From a virus, in IMG/VR virus record IMGVR_UViG_3300033153_011590, positions 1 through 64,000 of that record: a stretch of DNA of 64,000 nucleotides; one strand, given 5' to 3'. Every line of letters begins with the position of its first letter. Position 1 is the first letter of the stretch. A program made the position numbers and the translations under genes. The notes under the pieces were generated by a model. The model made no database searches, was not told where the DNA came from, and worked only from the letters and a program-made list of their open reading frames with translations. This document shows, piece by piece, positions 14,140 through 22,441 of the stretch.

Positions 14140-14922
14140 ATGTCAAAAATCTTAGTTTTGGGTGCTCAAGGTAGTGGCAAATCCACATCACTTGGAAAAA
14201 TCCCTGAATTGAATATTCAAGGATTAAATCCTGAAGAAACATTCATCATCGCATGTACTAATAAAGGATTGCCCTTTAGCGGATGGATGAATGATTATAT
14301 AAGAGAAAAAGTACAACTCGATAGTAATGGTTTTATTATAAACATTGCTCTTGAAGGTAATTATTATCAAACCAACAATGCTTTTAATGTTGCCAGTCTT
14401 ATTACCCTTATAGGTAATAAAAATGATAAGATTAAAAATATTGTGATTGATGACAGCAATTACCTAATGCAGGATTATTATATGGACAATGCAATGAAAG
14501 GTGGATACGATGTATTCAAAAAAATAGGTTTATTTATGGGAAGAGTGTTCTCAGCTATTGAAGGTTTCAATGCAATGGATAAAAATGTTATTATGCTTGC
14601 TCACTATGAAGAGTACAAATCTAAGAATAGTGATGTAATCAGTTACAGGTATAAGACCGTAGGAAAAATGGTTCAGGATTATATTACTCCTGAAGGAAAA
14701 TTTGAGATAGTATTATTTGCTTCTCAAGAAATGAACGAACAGGATAAAACAATCAATAAATTCTTTGTCACCAATTATGATGGAGAGTTTCCGTCAAAAA
14801 GTCCTGTTGGCATGTTTCCCTCGACCAGAATACCCAATGATTTAGGTTTTGTAGTAGCTACAGTTAATGCCTATAATAAAGGTGAAGAGTTGCCAACAAT
14901 TCCTGAATTACCAGTTCAATAA
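14140..14922 (+). CDS. RecA-fold AAA ATPase, Sak4-like recombinase candidate (260 aa)
   Basis: Walker A is GAQGSGKST (8-16), the Walker B strand is KNIVIDDSNYL near residue 108 and a sensor strand is KNVIMLAHYEEY. The layout of a single short RecA-like core near an ssDNA-binding-protein-like gene and primase fits the Sak4 family of phage single-strand annealing / recombination proteins. The broader label AAA_24 ATPase is safer. It is close to the DnaB gene and would function in DNA recombination or repair during replication. Confidence 0.7.
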   Translation: MSKILVLGAQGSGKSTSLGKIPELNIQGLNPEETFIIACTNKGLPFSGWMNDYIREKVQLDSNGFIINIALEGNYYQTNNAFNVASLITLIGNKNDKIKNIVIDDSNYLMQDYYMDNAMKGGYDVFKKIGLFMGRVFSAIEGFNAMDKNVIMLAHYEEYKSKNSDVISYRYKTVGKMVQDYITPEGKFEIVLFASQEMNEQDKTINKFFVTNYDGEFPSKSPVGMFPSTRIPNDLGFVVATVNAYNKGEELPTIPELPVQ

Positions 14923-14952
14923 AAATCTATAAATTTTTTAAACATTATTATA

Positions 14953-15219
14953 ATGTCAGAACAAAGAACAATTTTAGTATCCGAAGTACTCAGTCTTTTG
15001 GAACAAGGCTTTACAAGGAAAAAAATCGCTGAACATTACAAAATTACTGACCGGGAAGTAAAAGCCCTGTTTGAAACACCAAGTCTTGCAGGAAAGAAAG
15101 CTAAGAAAACTTTTACTCCAAGTTTTGTAGTTCAAGATGATACTGTTGCTGTTGATGGCGAAGCAACTGCTTCTGAACCGGAAGCAAGTACAGACCCAAC
15201 AGCTCGTCCTTTTAACTAG
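14953..15219 (+). CDS. Small helix-turn-helix protein with acidic tail (88 aa)
   Basis: Residues 7-42 form a clear helix-turn-helix: EVLSLLEQGFTRKKIAEHYK then ITDREVKALFE, similar to sigma-70 region 4-like or resolvase-type HTH in which GFTRKKIAEHY is the positioning helix. A basic linker (KKAKKTF) is followed by an acidic, low-complexity tail (ATASEPEASTDPTARPF). It may be a DNA-binding regulator or a replication accessory. The gene sits between the Sak4-like and ssDNA-binding-like genes. Confidence 0.6.
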   Translation: MSEQRTILVSEVLSLLEQGFTRKKIAEHYKITDREVKALFETPSLAGKKAKKTFTPSFVVQDDTVAVDGEATASEPEASTDPTARPFN

Positions 15220-15275
15220 GACAATCTTTAAGAAGATAAAAGAAATGACAATTTCTAATATCAAACATATATAAT

Positions 15276-16058
15276 ATGAGTGAACCAGAAGACGGTATCA
15301 ACTATGGATACCAAGATGATGCCAGTAATGCTGGCGGTGGGCTGCAATTCGGATTGAATGCAGGAGTCACTAATATGATAAAATTTGAGTTTAATCCTAA
15401 TGGTGGTGCTGATGGTGCTGCACAGGAGGCTCTTGATGTTGTATTCAACGTCTCAGAACGAGATGTTAGTTATAGGATGTTTCCTGTAACAAAAGCCTTT
15501 GCAGATGGCGGTGAAGAAGTTACTGATATCCGTCATCCTGCAATGAAAAAAGCAATTCAAGAATTCAATGCCGTAGTAGTTCATATACTCAAAGCTTTTG
15601 TTGATGAAGCAGCTATCAAAACTGCTTTAACTGTACCTATTACAAGTTTTCAACAATTTTGTAGTGTAGCAAAAGCTATCTTACCTACTCGTTTCGAAAC
15701 TATTAATCTTGATATTTTCGCTCAATGGCAATGGATAATTACAGGTGATAATGATAAAACTTATCTCAGACTTCCTAAGAATATGAAGCATGGGAAATGG
15801 CTCATTCGTCATGTACAACCTGTAGGTGGACAGTGGAAAGAACTGCGTCTCAACGATACACTGGCGTATGAAGACGGGGAAGGTAACAAACATCCATTTA
15901 CAAGGCAAAAATGGTTTATGACTAATAAATTTGCTACTCAACAGAAAGAAGAAGGAATTCCTGACGCTATGGATTCAACTACACATGCTGCTCCAACACC
16001 TGCAACTCCGGCTATAGATGGTACTGTAAGTCCAAACCCTGAAGCACCTTGGTCGTAA
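15276..16058 (+). CDS. Possible single-stranded DNA-binding protein (260 aa)
   Basis: The protein has an N-terminal low-complexity segment, a core with beta-rich regions (MIKFEFNPNGG, ALDVVFNVSERDVSYRMFPV, WLIRHVQPVGGQWKELRL) and a flexible Ala/Pro/Thr tail ending in PEAPWS. The position between the recombinase and primase genes and the tail architecture suggest a phage SSB, but I cannot identify an OB fold with certainty. Homologous-looking early proteins occur in other Bacteroidetes phages as hypotheticals. Confidence in the function is low; confidence in the gene is high. Confidence 0.5.
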   Translation: MSEPEDGINYGYQDDASNAGGGLQFGLNAGVTNMIKFEFNPNGGADGAAQEALDVVFNVSERDVSYRMFPVTKAFADGGEEVTDIRHPAMKKAIQEFNAVVVHILKAFVDEAAIKTALTVPITSFQQFCSVAKAILPTRFETINLDIFAQWQWIITGDNDKTYLRLPKNMKHGKWLIRHVQPVGGQWKELRLNDTLAYEDGEGNKHPFTRQKWFMTNKFATQQKEEGIPDAMDSTTHAAPTPATPAIDGTVSPNPEAPWS

Positions 16059-16059
16059 C

Positions 16060-17076
16060 ATGTATGGATATGTCGAAGAACAATCAAATTTAAGCATTGA
16101 AGAAATCCTCTTGAGAATAACTCAAGAGGAAGTCTTCACGCTTATAACGGGAGAAGTACCAGATATTAACTTAAGGTATTTGTCCTTTATAAGGAAAGAT
16201 AATGATGCTAATTGTTTCTTCACATATTATAATGGGAAATTATATTTTGTAGATTTTGGTCATTCCAAAACTCATTTGGATTGTTTTGGTTTGATTATGG
16301 AATATTATAATTGTAATCTTCAAGAATCACTAAGATTCACAAATGAACAGTTCAAATTAGGACTTGTTGGAGATGAACAGCCAGTAGAGATTAAATATAC
16401 TCTACCAGAAACTGTTCCTAAAATAAAACATCACACGGATATTATCTATAAGATACGTTCATTTGACATTAGGGATAAAGATTACTGGACTCAATATGGA
16501 ATTTCAAGAGATAATCTTCTTGAAGATTCTGTAGTTCCTGTTCTATGGTATAAGTTCTTTTCCAATCGAAGAGGAAGAGATATTGCTATCAGACCAATGA
16601 AACCTACTTATGCATTTACTGAATTTTCACCAAAAGTAAAAATCTATTCTCCTTATGCTCCTAAAAACAGTGGTAAGTGGATTGCTAATGTTGGAAAGGA
16701 CGATGTTGGTAATATTGATAATCTGCCATTAACTGCCAGAGTATTGACTATTACCAAGAGTTATAAGGATTGTAGAGTACTTAGAAACCAAGGAATTGTA
16801 TCTTGTTGGCTTCAAAATGAAGGTATGATACCTAATGATGCTATTATATCAAGATTGGCAAACAGATTTGATGAAATTTATATCTTGTTTGACAATGATA
16901 ATACAGGAGTAACAGCTTCTAAGGAAGTTGCTCAGAGAATTAACTCCTCTTATCCTAATGTAGCAAAAATCACAACATTTCCTATTATTGAAGGTGTGAA
17001 AGATGCTTCTGATTTCTATAAATCGGAAGGCAAATATGAATTATTAAAATTTCTTGTACTAAACAATTTGATATGA
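16060..17076 (+). CDS. DnaG-like TOPRIM primase (338 aa)
   Basis: The C-terminal third is a TOPRIM domain: ARVLTITKSYKD (227-237) supplies the first strand, EIYILFDNDNTG (272-283) gives the metal-binding DxD (D278, D280), and EGVKDASDF (311-319) the last motif. The N-terminal 100 residues resemble the RNA-polymerase-type half (CFFTYYNGKLYFVDFG) but lack the CHC2 zinc finger of cellular DnaG, as in many phage primases. In the TOPRIM the usual acidic residue of the first motif is replaced (TKSYKD). It would make primers for the PolB enzyme alongside the DnaB helicase. It overlaps the UDG gene by four bases. Confidence 0.82.
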   Translation: MYGYVEEQSNLSIEEILLRITQEEVFTLITGEVPDINLRYLSFIRKDNDANCFFTYYNGKLYFVDFGHSKTHLDCFGLIMEYYNCNLQESLRFTNEQFKLGLVGDEQPVEIKYTLPETVPKIKHHTDIIYKIRSFDIRDKDYWTQYGISRDNLLEDSVVPVLWYKFFSNRRGRDIAIRPMKPTYAFTEFSPKVKIYSPYAPKNSGKWIANVGKDDVGNIDNLPLTARVLTITKSYKDCRVLRNQGIVSCWLQNEGMIPNDAIISRLANRFDEIYILFDNDNTGVTASKEVAQRINSSYPNVAKITTFPIIEGVKDASDFYKSEGKYELLKFLVLNNLI

Positions 17077-17732
17077 TAACTGATATACATGAATCTTGGA
17101 AACCGTTGTTCTTTAACGGCATACCACAAAGTTTCTTCCTAGAAATTGATAATATGGATGAAGAAGATTATTTTCCTATGAAGGAAGATATCTTCAGAGT
17201 ATTTCAAATGCCTTTGGAAGAAATTAAAGTAGTAATATTAGGGCAAGACCCTTATATAAAGATAAATCAATCTATAGGATTAGCGTTTGCTGTTCCTAGT
17301 AGAATTATGAAGCCACCTAGTCTCAAGATAATTGAGACAGAGCTTGGTAAGAATATTGATAGAACTATGAAACCTTGGATTGAACAAGGCGTATTTCTTC
17401 TTAATACTGCATTAACAGTTGAAAGAGGAAAATCTGGCAGTCATATTCAATTATGGCAAGAGTTCACAGAAAAGGTAATCAAATTTATTTCCGAAAATAA
17501 TCCTTGTATTTGGATGCTTTGGGGAAAACATGCACAAAGTTACATACAATATATTAGTAATCTTGTATATGAATATCCTAAAGAAGAAGAACTTGAGATG
17601 AACGTAGTGCTAGTATCACCACATCCTGCAGCAGAATGTTATGCAACCAATGCAGGTTTTTACGGATGTAATCACTTCAGCTTGGCGAATAACGCTTTAC
17701 AGCTTAAAAATAAATCACTTATCAATTGGTAA
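17073..17732 (+). CDS. ung: Uracil-DNA glycosylase, family 1 (219 aa)
   Basis: The enzyme removes uracil from DNA. The water-activating motif is VVILGQDPY (53-61, D59); LLNTALTVE (109-117) is the uracil-binding motif; and LVSPHPAAE (180-188) carries the catalytic H184, where the usual HPSPLS is altered after the His-Pro. The length matches the family. It is encoded with the primase (four-base overlap) and may guard the AT-rich genome or take part in replication; UDG is a frequent member of crAss-like replication modules. The ubiquitin-like gene follows 20 bases downstream. Confidence 0.9.
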   Translation: MITDIHESWKPLFFNGIPQSFFLEIDNMDEEDYFPMKEDIFRVFQMPLEEIKVVILGQDPYIKINQSIGLAFAVPSRIMKPPSLKIIETELGKNIDRTMKPWIEQGVFLLNTALTVERGKSGSHIQLWQEFTEKVIKFISENNPCIWMLWGKHAQSYIQYISNLVYEYPKEEELEMNVVLVSPHPAAECYATNAGFYGCNHFSLANNALQLKNKSLINW

Positions 17733-17751
17733 CTATTAAAAACAACATTAA

Positions 17752-17991
17752 ATGAGCTTAAGAAACATTTTAATCTTTTCAACTACTGGTCAAGCAGGTC
17801 AAACAGTTGAAAGTCGTGCCCAAACATGGGGAGAACTTCAAAAGGATTTTGACGAAAAAGGTATCTATTATGAAGGTATGAAAGCTGTTACAAGTCCGGG
17901 TAAGGTAAGTCTTGAATCTCCAGAATCAGAATTACCAGAGGGAAATTTTACCCTCTTCTTGATGCCGAAACAAACCAAGTCAGGCGAATAA
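17752..17991 (+). CDS. Ubiquitin-like (beta-grasp) modifier, PRTRC-C-like (79 aa)
   Basis: This small protein has the length and strand pattern of a beta-grasp modifier: a first strand RNILIFS, a turn TTGQAGQ, a second strand TVESRAQ, a helix TWGELQKDFDEKG, then YYEGMKAVTSPGKVSLES and a last strand NFTLFLMP leading into the tail KQTKSGE. PRTRC system C proteins and MoaD-type Ubls also end in a short glycine tail. Here the glycine is followed by one Glu, so processing by the JAMM protease encoded downstream could expose it. Fold assignment comes from pattern and from the E2-like, JAMM and E1-like genes that follow. A terminator lies between this gene and the enzymes. Confidence 0.65.
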   Translation: MSLRNILIFSTTGQAGQTVESRAQTWGELQKDFDEKGIYYEGMKAVTSPGKVSLESPESELPEGNFTLFLMPKQTKSGE

Positions 17992-18031
17992 AAGAAAATG
18001 TTGCATAATTTTTATGTACCATAACTGTGAG

Positions 18032-18062
18032 GTGAGTGGCAGAAATGTCACTCACTTTTTTT
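18032..18062 (+). terminator. Terminator/attenuator between the Ubl and its enzymes
   Basis: A 10-base stem (18032-18041 and 18046-18055, one G-U pair) with a GAAA tetraloop is followed by a run of seven T's. It lies 40 bases after the Ubl stop and 15 bases before the E2-like gene. Partial read-through would give more Ubl mRNA than enzyme mRNA. Confidence 0.85.
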
Positions 18063-18076
18063 AAAAATAAAATATT

Positions 18077-19126
18077 ATGGTAGACCCACGAAATAATACC
18101 TATCTGAGAAAGCTATATACACGACTGAATGTTTTCTCAGCTAAGAGACTGAATCGTGATTGGTTTCGAGTACAATATTCAAAAGGAAGATGTCCACATT
18201 TTCTAGTTCAAAAAATTAATGGAATGTCTGAAGTTATAGAAAGTGTATTTCCTGGTAAATGGGAATTACAAGCATGGCCTCATCGAAATGATGAAGGTAA
18301 AATGTTAGTATATCCACTATTTGTTATAAAGTTTGATAAAATTGAAATAACAAATGATGATGATTCTATGATACTTGAAGACCTTTACGTTGCTATAGAG
18401 TTTTCTTATGCCCGTAATACTCCATATATACGTCAAATCTCTGGTACAAGAGGTAAAGTAAGTCCTGCTGAGTATGATAATGGATATATGCATAGTCATT
18501 TACCTGCTATTGCTGTAAGTAGTGTACAATCTTTTAACGGATTTTGTCTTGGTGAGGATGGAATAGCTCAAACTATAATGATGTTAAATTCTACTTGGAG
18601 TTATGAATTATTTAGGATGGCAATGCTTCAACTTGATGATTATGTACGTTGGGAATCTCTTGAAGGTGGCCCTCATATTTGCATGGAAGATGTATATGAA
18701 AAAGGTGACTTTTATGAAAATAAACCCCTTAACTCTGTAATATTGGAACCTATATTTAAAGAGGTTGATAACCATATCATGCAAGAAGATATTATGATTA
18801 CACGTTCTGGTGATAAATATATAATTTATATAAATGATGCTCTTATAGATGCATTAAAGGATATAGTTCCTAGTGAATATTTAATGCTTGAAGCTTCCAA
18901 TGGAAATACATATTGTGTTGACATTGAAAATAGAAATAGAAGAAATATTTCTACTCATATTGTCTGGAGAGGAATTTCACTTAAAACTATTCAAATTACA
19001 AATAGAGAAAGAGAACCTATTGAAGGTAGTATTTCCGTTGATAGTAATCTAGTAGGACACATTAAAAGATATTTGGAACAAAAACTTATGATAAACTTGT
19101 TAATGCATGAACCTGATTTACACTAA
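18077..19126 (+). CDS. E2-like (UBC-fold) protein, PRTRC-B-like (349 aa)
   Basis: Residues 60-195 look like a divergent ubiquitin-conjugating fold: strands KWELQAWPHR and LEDLYVAIEFS, a proline region NTPYIR, then HSHLPAIAV and FNGFCLGEDG (153-162), in which C157 occupies the place of the E2 active cysteine (compare HPN...GxICL in E2s). A helix with W174 follows (STWSYELFRMAMLQLDDYV), as in E2s. PRTRC protein B has been proposed to be E2-like, and this gene holds the same position relative to Ubl, JAB and ThiF genes. The C-terminal 150 residues form a second, unrecognised region. The assignment rests on context plus the CLG motif. Confidence 0.5.
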   Translation: MVDPRNNTYLRKLYTRLNVFSAKRLNRDWFRVQYSKGRCPHFLVQKINGMSEVIESVFPGKWELQAWPHRNDEGKMLVYPLFVIKFDKIEITNDDDSMILEDLYVAIEFSYARNTPYIRQISGTRGKVSPAEYDNGYMHSHLPAIAVSSVQSFNGFCLGEDGIAQTIMMLNSTWSYELFRMAMLQLDDYVRWESLEGGPHICMEDVYEKGDFYENKPLNSVILEPIFKEVDNHIMQEDIMITRSGDKYIIYINDALIDALKDIVPSEYLMLEASNGNTYCVDIENRNRRNISTHIVWRGISLKTIQITNREREPIEGSISVDSNLVGHIKRYLEQKLMINLLMHEPDLH

Positions 19127-19137
19127 AATTTAATAAC

Positions 19138-20391
19138 ATGTATGATGAATATGATGAATATAGCGGATATTACAATAACGCAAGCAAATATTATAATAAC
19201 AAAAATAATATAGGATTTATGAAAAGTAAAACAGCAAGACCTGATTATCGAAATCAGCCTCTTAAAAGAACAATACCAATGAATATTTCTTCAAAGGTAT
19301 TGAAACAGATTAAATTTCTTACCTCTCGGATAAGTTCCGTTGAATGGTCAGGAGTATTATTCTATAGTGTAACCGATGATATTGATTTACCAAGTAAGTT
19401 TCAAATTACTTTGGAATATATCTTCCTGATGGATAAAGGTACAGGCGGTAGTACAGAATATGATTATGATGAAGAACTAATTGATTTTCGTATTGAAAAT
19501 CCAGAAAGCCTTGAATGGAAAATTGGTCACATCCATAGTCATAATTCTATGGGCACTTATTTCAGTATTACAGATACTGAAGAACTTGAAGACAATGTTA
19601 AATTTCACAATTATTATCTTAGTGTTATTGTAAATAATGCATTAGATATAGATGGAAAAATAGCATTTTTAGGTAAACTTGAAGATGGTGTTATGCCTTA
19701 CGAATGTAAAACCGGAGAAGGAAAACCTTATAAACTGGAAATTACAGCAAAAGAAGAAGATATAATGTTTATTTATGATTGTCAAATCTATACAGAAGAG
19801 ATAGTTATGGAAGACAATTTTATCAACAGACTTAAAGTTGTAGTTGACAGAGAGACTAACAAACAATTTCAGCCCTCTACAAATAAAGTATATACTGCAG
19901 GTAATTTTACATCAAATATTCCCGCTAAAGATAAAAAAGACAAACCAAAGCGAGGAAGAGGAAGACCGTCAAAAAAGCAAAAGCAGGAAGACGCAGAAAG
20001 GGACGCTATCAGACAATCAAAGAAAGACGTTGAAACTGTCGATGGAGGTTTTTGGATGGACGATTTTCCTGCTTATTGGTTACAATTTGGGAACATGGAG
20101 TCTGAGTTTGATTTTACCATTGATGCTCTGGAGAATATTAGAGATAAGATGACTAAGCTTAACAAGTCAAGGTACATTACTTTGCTTATAACCAGTTCTG
20201 CTAGTCTCTATGAAAAGTATTTTCCTAATACTGAAATAGATATGGTAGAAGTATATTCGCAAGTTTATAATTCATTACTTGAAAATATTGACTTATATGA
20301 GTATGTAGGAGATATTCTTGATGCTCTTGACCCATTTATTGCTGAACTTTCAAAAATGAAATTAAAATTAACTGATGTAAAGGAGGAATAA
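19138..20391 (+). CDS. JAMM/JAB-domain metalloprotease with AT-hook (417 aa)
   Basis: Residues 45-200 contain a complete JAMM zinc-protease site: E69 in SSVEWSGVLFY, then HIHSHNSMGTYFSITD with H133, H135, S143 and D146 in the exact HxH-x7-SxxD spacing. These enzymes cut ubiquitin-like proteins from their tails or targets. The N-terminal 30 residues are Tyr/Asn-rich and disordered. Around residues 268-285 lies a strongly basic stretch with KRGRGRPSKK, a classic AT-hook that binds AT-rich minor groove. The last 120 residues are helical. With the Ubl, E2-like and E1-like neighbours it makes a conjugation cassette; the AT-hook may bring it to the AT-rich DNA. Confidence 0.82.
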   Translation: MYDEYDEYSGYYNNASKYYNNKNNIGFMKSKTARPDYRNQPLKRTIPMNISSKVLKQIKFLTSRISSVEWSGVLFYSVTDDIDLPSKFQITLEYIFLMDKGTGGSTEYDYDEELIDFRIENPESLEWKIGHIHSHNSMGTYFSITDTEELEDNVKFHNYYLSVIVNNALDIDGKIAFLGKLEDGVMPYECKTGEGKPYKLEITAKEEDIMFIYDCQIYTEEIVMEDNFINRLKVVVDRETNKQFQPSTNKVYTAGNFTSNIPAKDKKDKPKRGRGRPSKKQKQEDAERDAIRQSKKDVETVDGGFWMDDFPAYWLQFGNMESEFDFTIDALENIRDKMTKLNKSRYITLLITSSASLYEKYFPNTEIDMVEVYSQVYNSLLENIDLYEYVGDILDALDPFIAELSKMKLKLTDVKEE

Positions 20392-20394
20392 ACA

Positions 20395-21072
20395 ATGGCA
20401 ATCAATGATAGATTTAAAGACGCTCCTTGGGTAACTCCAAAGAGTGTCATCATTGGCGGTGCGGGAGGCATCGGAAGCTGGCTAACACTATTCCTTTCAC
20501 GCATTGGTTATGAAATTTATCTCTACGATGATGATTTATTCGAAGAGCATAATATGGGTGGTCAATTTGTGAATAAAGAATGTGTTGGAATCAGTAAAGT
20601 AGACTCAATAGCCGGTCTTGTTGTAAACTTTGGTGGAACTGGTATAATAAATACCTATCACGAAAAGTATTTAAGAGATTCTATGGCTCATGAGTTCATG
20701 TTTTCTGCTTTTGATAATATGCAAGCCCGTAAAGATATGTTTGAGAATTGGTTTGAATATAATAGAAAACATGAACATGTAAATGCTTTATTTATTGATG
20801 GTAGACTAACAATGGAGCAGTTACAAATATTTTGTGTAACTCCTTCTCATACAAAAGTGTATAGAGAGAAACATCTATTTAGTGATGAAGAAGTAGCAGA
20901 TGCTGCTTGTACTATGAAACAAACTTCTCATAGTGCAGCAATGATTGCAGGTCACATGACAGGTTTTTTCACTAATCATATTACTAATATTGTACAGAAA
21001 TCGGTATCAAGAGATGTTCCTTTCCAATACGAATATTTCATACCTTTAAACTTAAGAAATGATGAATTTTAA
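20395..21072 (+). CDS. ThiF/E1-like Ubl-activating enzyme (225 aa)
   Basis: The protein adenylates the C-terminus of a Ubl and may pass it on as a thioester. The nucleotide-binding glycine loop is IGGAGGIGSW (20-29), the acidic strand is YLYDDDLFEEHNMGGQ (42-57) matching the E1 DxD..Ex.N..RQ motif with G for R, and an expected active-site cysteine region is ADAACTMKQTS (169-179, C172). It has the compact single-domain form of PRTRC ThiF proteins. It is four bases after the JAMM gene and overlaps the next gene by 14 bases, so all are cotranslated. Confidence 0.85.
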   Translation: MAINDRFKDAPWVTPKSVIIGGAGGIGSWLTLFLSRIGYEIYLYDDDLFEEHNMGGQFVNKECVGISKVDSIAGLVVNFGGTGIINTYHEKYLRDSMAHEFMFSAFDNMQARKDMFENWFEYNRKHEHVNALFIDGRLTMEQLQIFCVTPSHTKVYREKHLFSDEEVADAACTMKQTSHSAAMIAGHMTGFFTNHITNIVQKSVSRDVPFQYEYFIPLNLRNDEF

Positions 21073-22441
21073 TTATAGACATAATTACGCTCCCGCATTG
21101 CAAGGTGAACCTTATAGGCTCTGCTTTGCAGTGCAAGGAGCATATGTACCATTATTTGCTGTGATGAGTTATCTCAGACAAATAAGAAGAGGTATATACT
21201 ATCTTGTCAGTCTTCCACCTACAAGTATACTTGTAGAAAGAAATTCAAATTCTTTAATGGAAACATTTGATATTGGTGGAGAATTGAAAAAATTTAGTTT
21301 TGAAAATTTTAGTATATATGTGTCCAAGGGTCTTGTATACACAATGAACGGTGGTCAAATGATTATTCTTATAATGAGATTAGTTGTTATGAGAATAAAT
21401 TCTTCAGACAATGTAACTGCTGGTGCTCAAAAGATGGTGATTAATTCACAAGTATATCATCCTAGTGGCCCTAATTATACCAGACTTCACTATTATATCA
21501 ATAAGTATATTTTATCCGCTTGTGCCAATAATGGTGAAACTGTCGAAATACAAGACAGTATAATAAATACTTATTGTATAGCGGGTACTTATTCTAAGCC
21601 GTGTGATTCTATTAGGGAGAATAAGCAGTTTATGAAGAAAATTGTTAAGTATATTACAGATAATACCCTTATAGAAGAAGTTGTAGAAGCTGAAGTTCCA
21701 CAGGAGATAATGGAAGAACTTCCTTTTGGACAGGTATCAACATCATCACAGCCGTTTGCTGAAGATACAGAATTGATGGCTTTAGAACGTGCTATTGCTC
21801 AATATTTACCTATTGAGAATAGTTTAACTGCATTTCAACAAAATCGACTTCAAGAACTTCGTACTACTTATGCAAATAGAAGAGATTTTCTTGTTAGACA
21901 AGTACGTACTGAGTTAGCAAGAAGAGAAGGTGCAGTACATTCAAGTAGAAGAAGAGGTGTTAATATTAATGTTGTTGATGATACTGTTCCTCAAGGAGAA
22001 ACTGTTAGTGAAGATATACCATCATCTTCTACACCATTCACTATTGATAACCTTGAAGTACCTAATAATCTTGAACCTATTGCTCATGTAGAAAATGATG
22101 AAGAATATGCTCGCAGAATTGTAGAAGAACAAGGATTAAGACCTGATGTTCCTACTGTAAGTGAGTATGAAGCAAGAGCAAGAACAGGTGACGGTTTTTG
22201 GAGTAATAATGAGAGAAGCTTTAATATGAGAGTAGATAGTGCTGGAATACATGCACATCAAGGAGTTGAAGAACAAATAGGACAAGACAGACCTATTCCT
22301 ATAATAGTATCTAATGAAGCTGATGCGGAAGCTCATGAAGCTGATAGTACTTTTGTATCAGTAGAAGAAAACGCAGCCACTTATGGTTTCGTAGATGACG
22401 AATCACAAATTTTACCTTATGCCAGACCAGACAACGAATAA
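21059..22441 (+). CDS. Unknown protein at the end of the Ubl cassette (460 aa)
   Basis: I do not recognise a family. Residues 1-200 look globular (YRLCFAVQGAYVPLFAVMSY, LRQIRRGIYYLVSLPPTS, GQMIILIMRLVVMRINS). Residues 210-460 are acidic, low-complexity and probably disordered, with repeated acidic short motifs and an EARART/REG-rich centre. The start overlaps the ThiF stop by 14 bases, so the product is tied to the conjugation cassette and is a candidate target, adaptor or extra PRTRC component. No catalytic motif is evident. Confidence 0.55.
   Translation: MMNFNYRHNYAPALQGEPYRLCFAVQGAYVPLFAVMSYLRQIRRGIYYLVSLPPTSILVERNSNSLMETFDIGGELKKFSFENFSIYVSKGLVYTMNGGQMIILIMRLVVMRINSSDNVTAGAQKMVINSQVYHPSGPNYTRLHYYINKYILSACANNGETVEIQDSIINTYCIAGTYSKPCDSIRENKQFMKKIVKYITDNTLIEEVVEAEVPQEIMEELPFGQVSTSSQPFAEDTELMALERAIAQYLPIENSLTAFQQNRLQELRTTYANRRDFLVRQVRTELARREGAVHSSRRRGVNINVVDDTVPQGETVSEDIPSSSTPFTIDNLEVPNNLEPIAHVENDEEYARRIVEEQGLRPDVPTVSEYEARARTGDGFWSNNERSFNMRVDSAGIHAHQGVEEQIGQDRPIPIIVSNEADAEAHEADSTFVSVEENAATYGFVDDESQILPYARPDNE

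Noticed and set aside
15240-15256. Short AGAAAT-GACA-ATTTCT inverted repeat between the HTH and SSB-like genes
   Set aside because: Only six base pairs, all weak, and no T-run; not enough for a terminator or operator.
17752-21072. Reading the Ubl/E2/JAMM/E1 cluster as a CBASS or Bil defence island
   Set aside because: There is no cyclase or effector and the genes sit inside a phage replication operon with the same strand and composition; a phage function is more likely.
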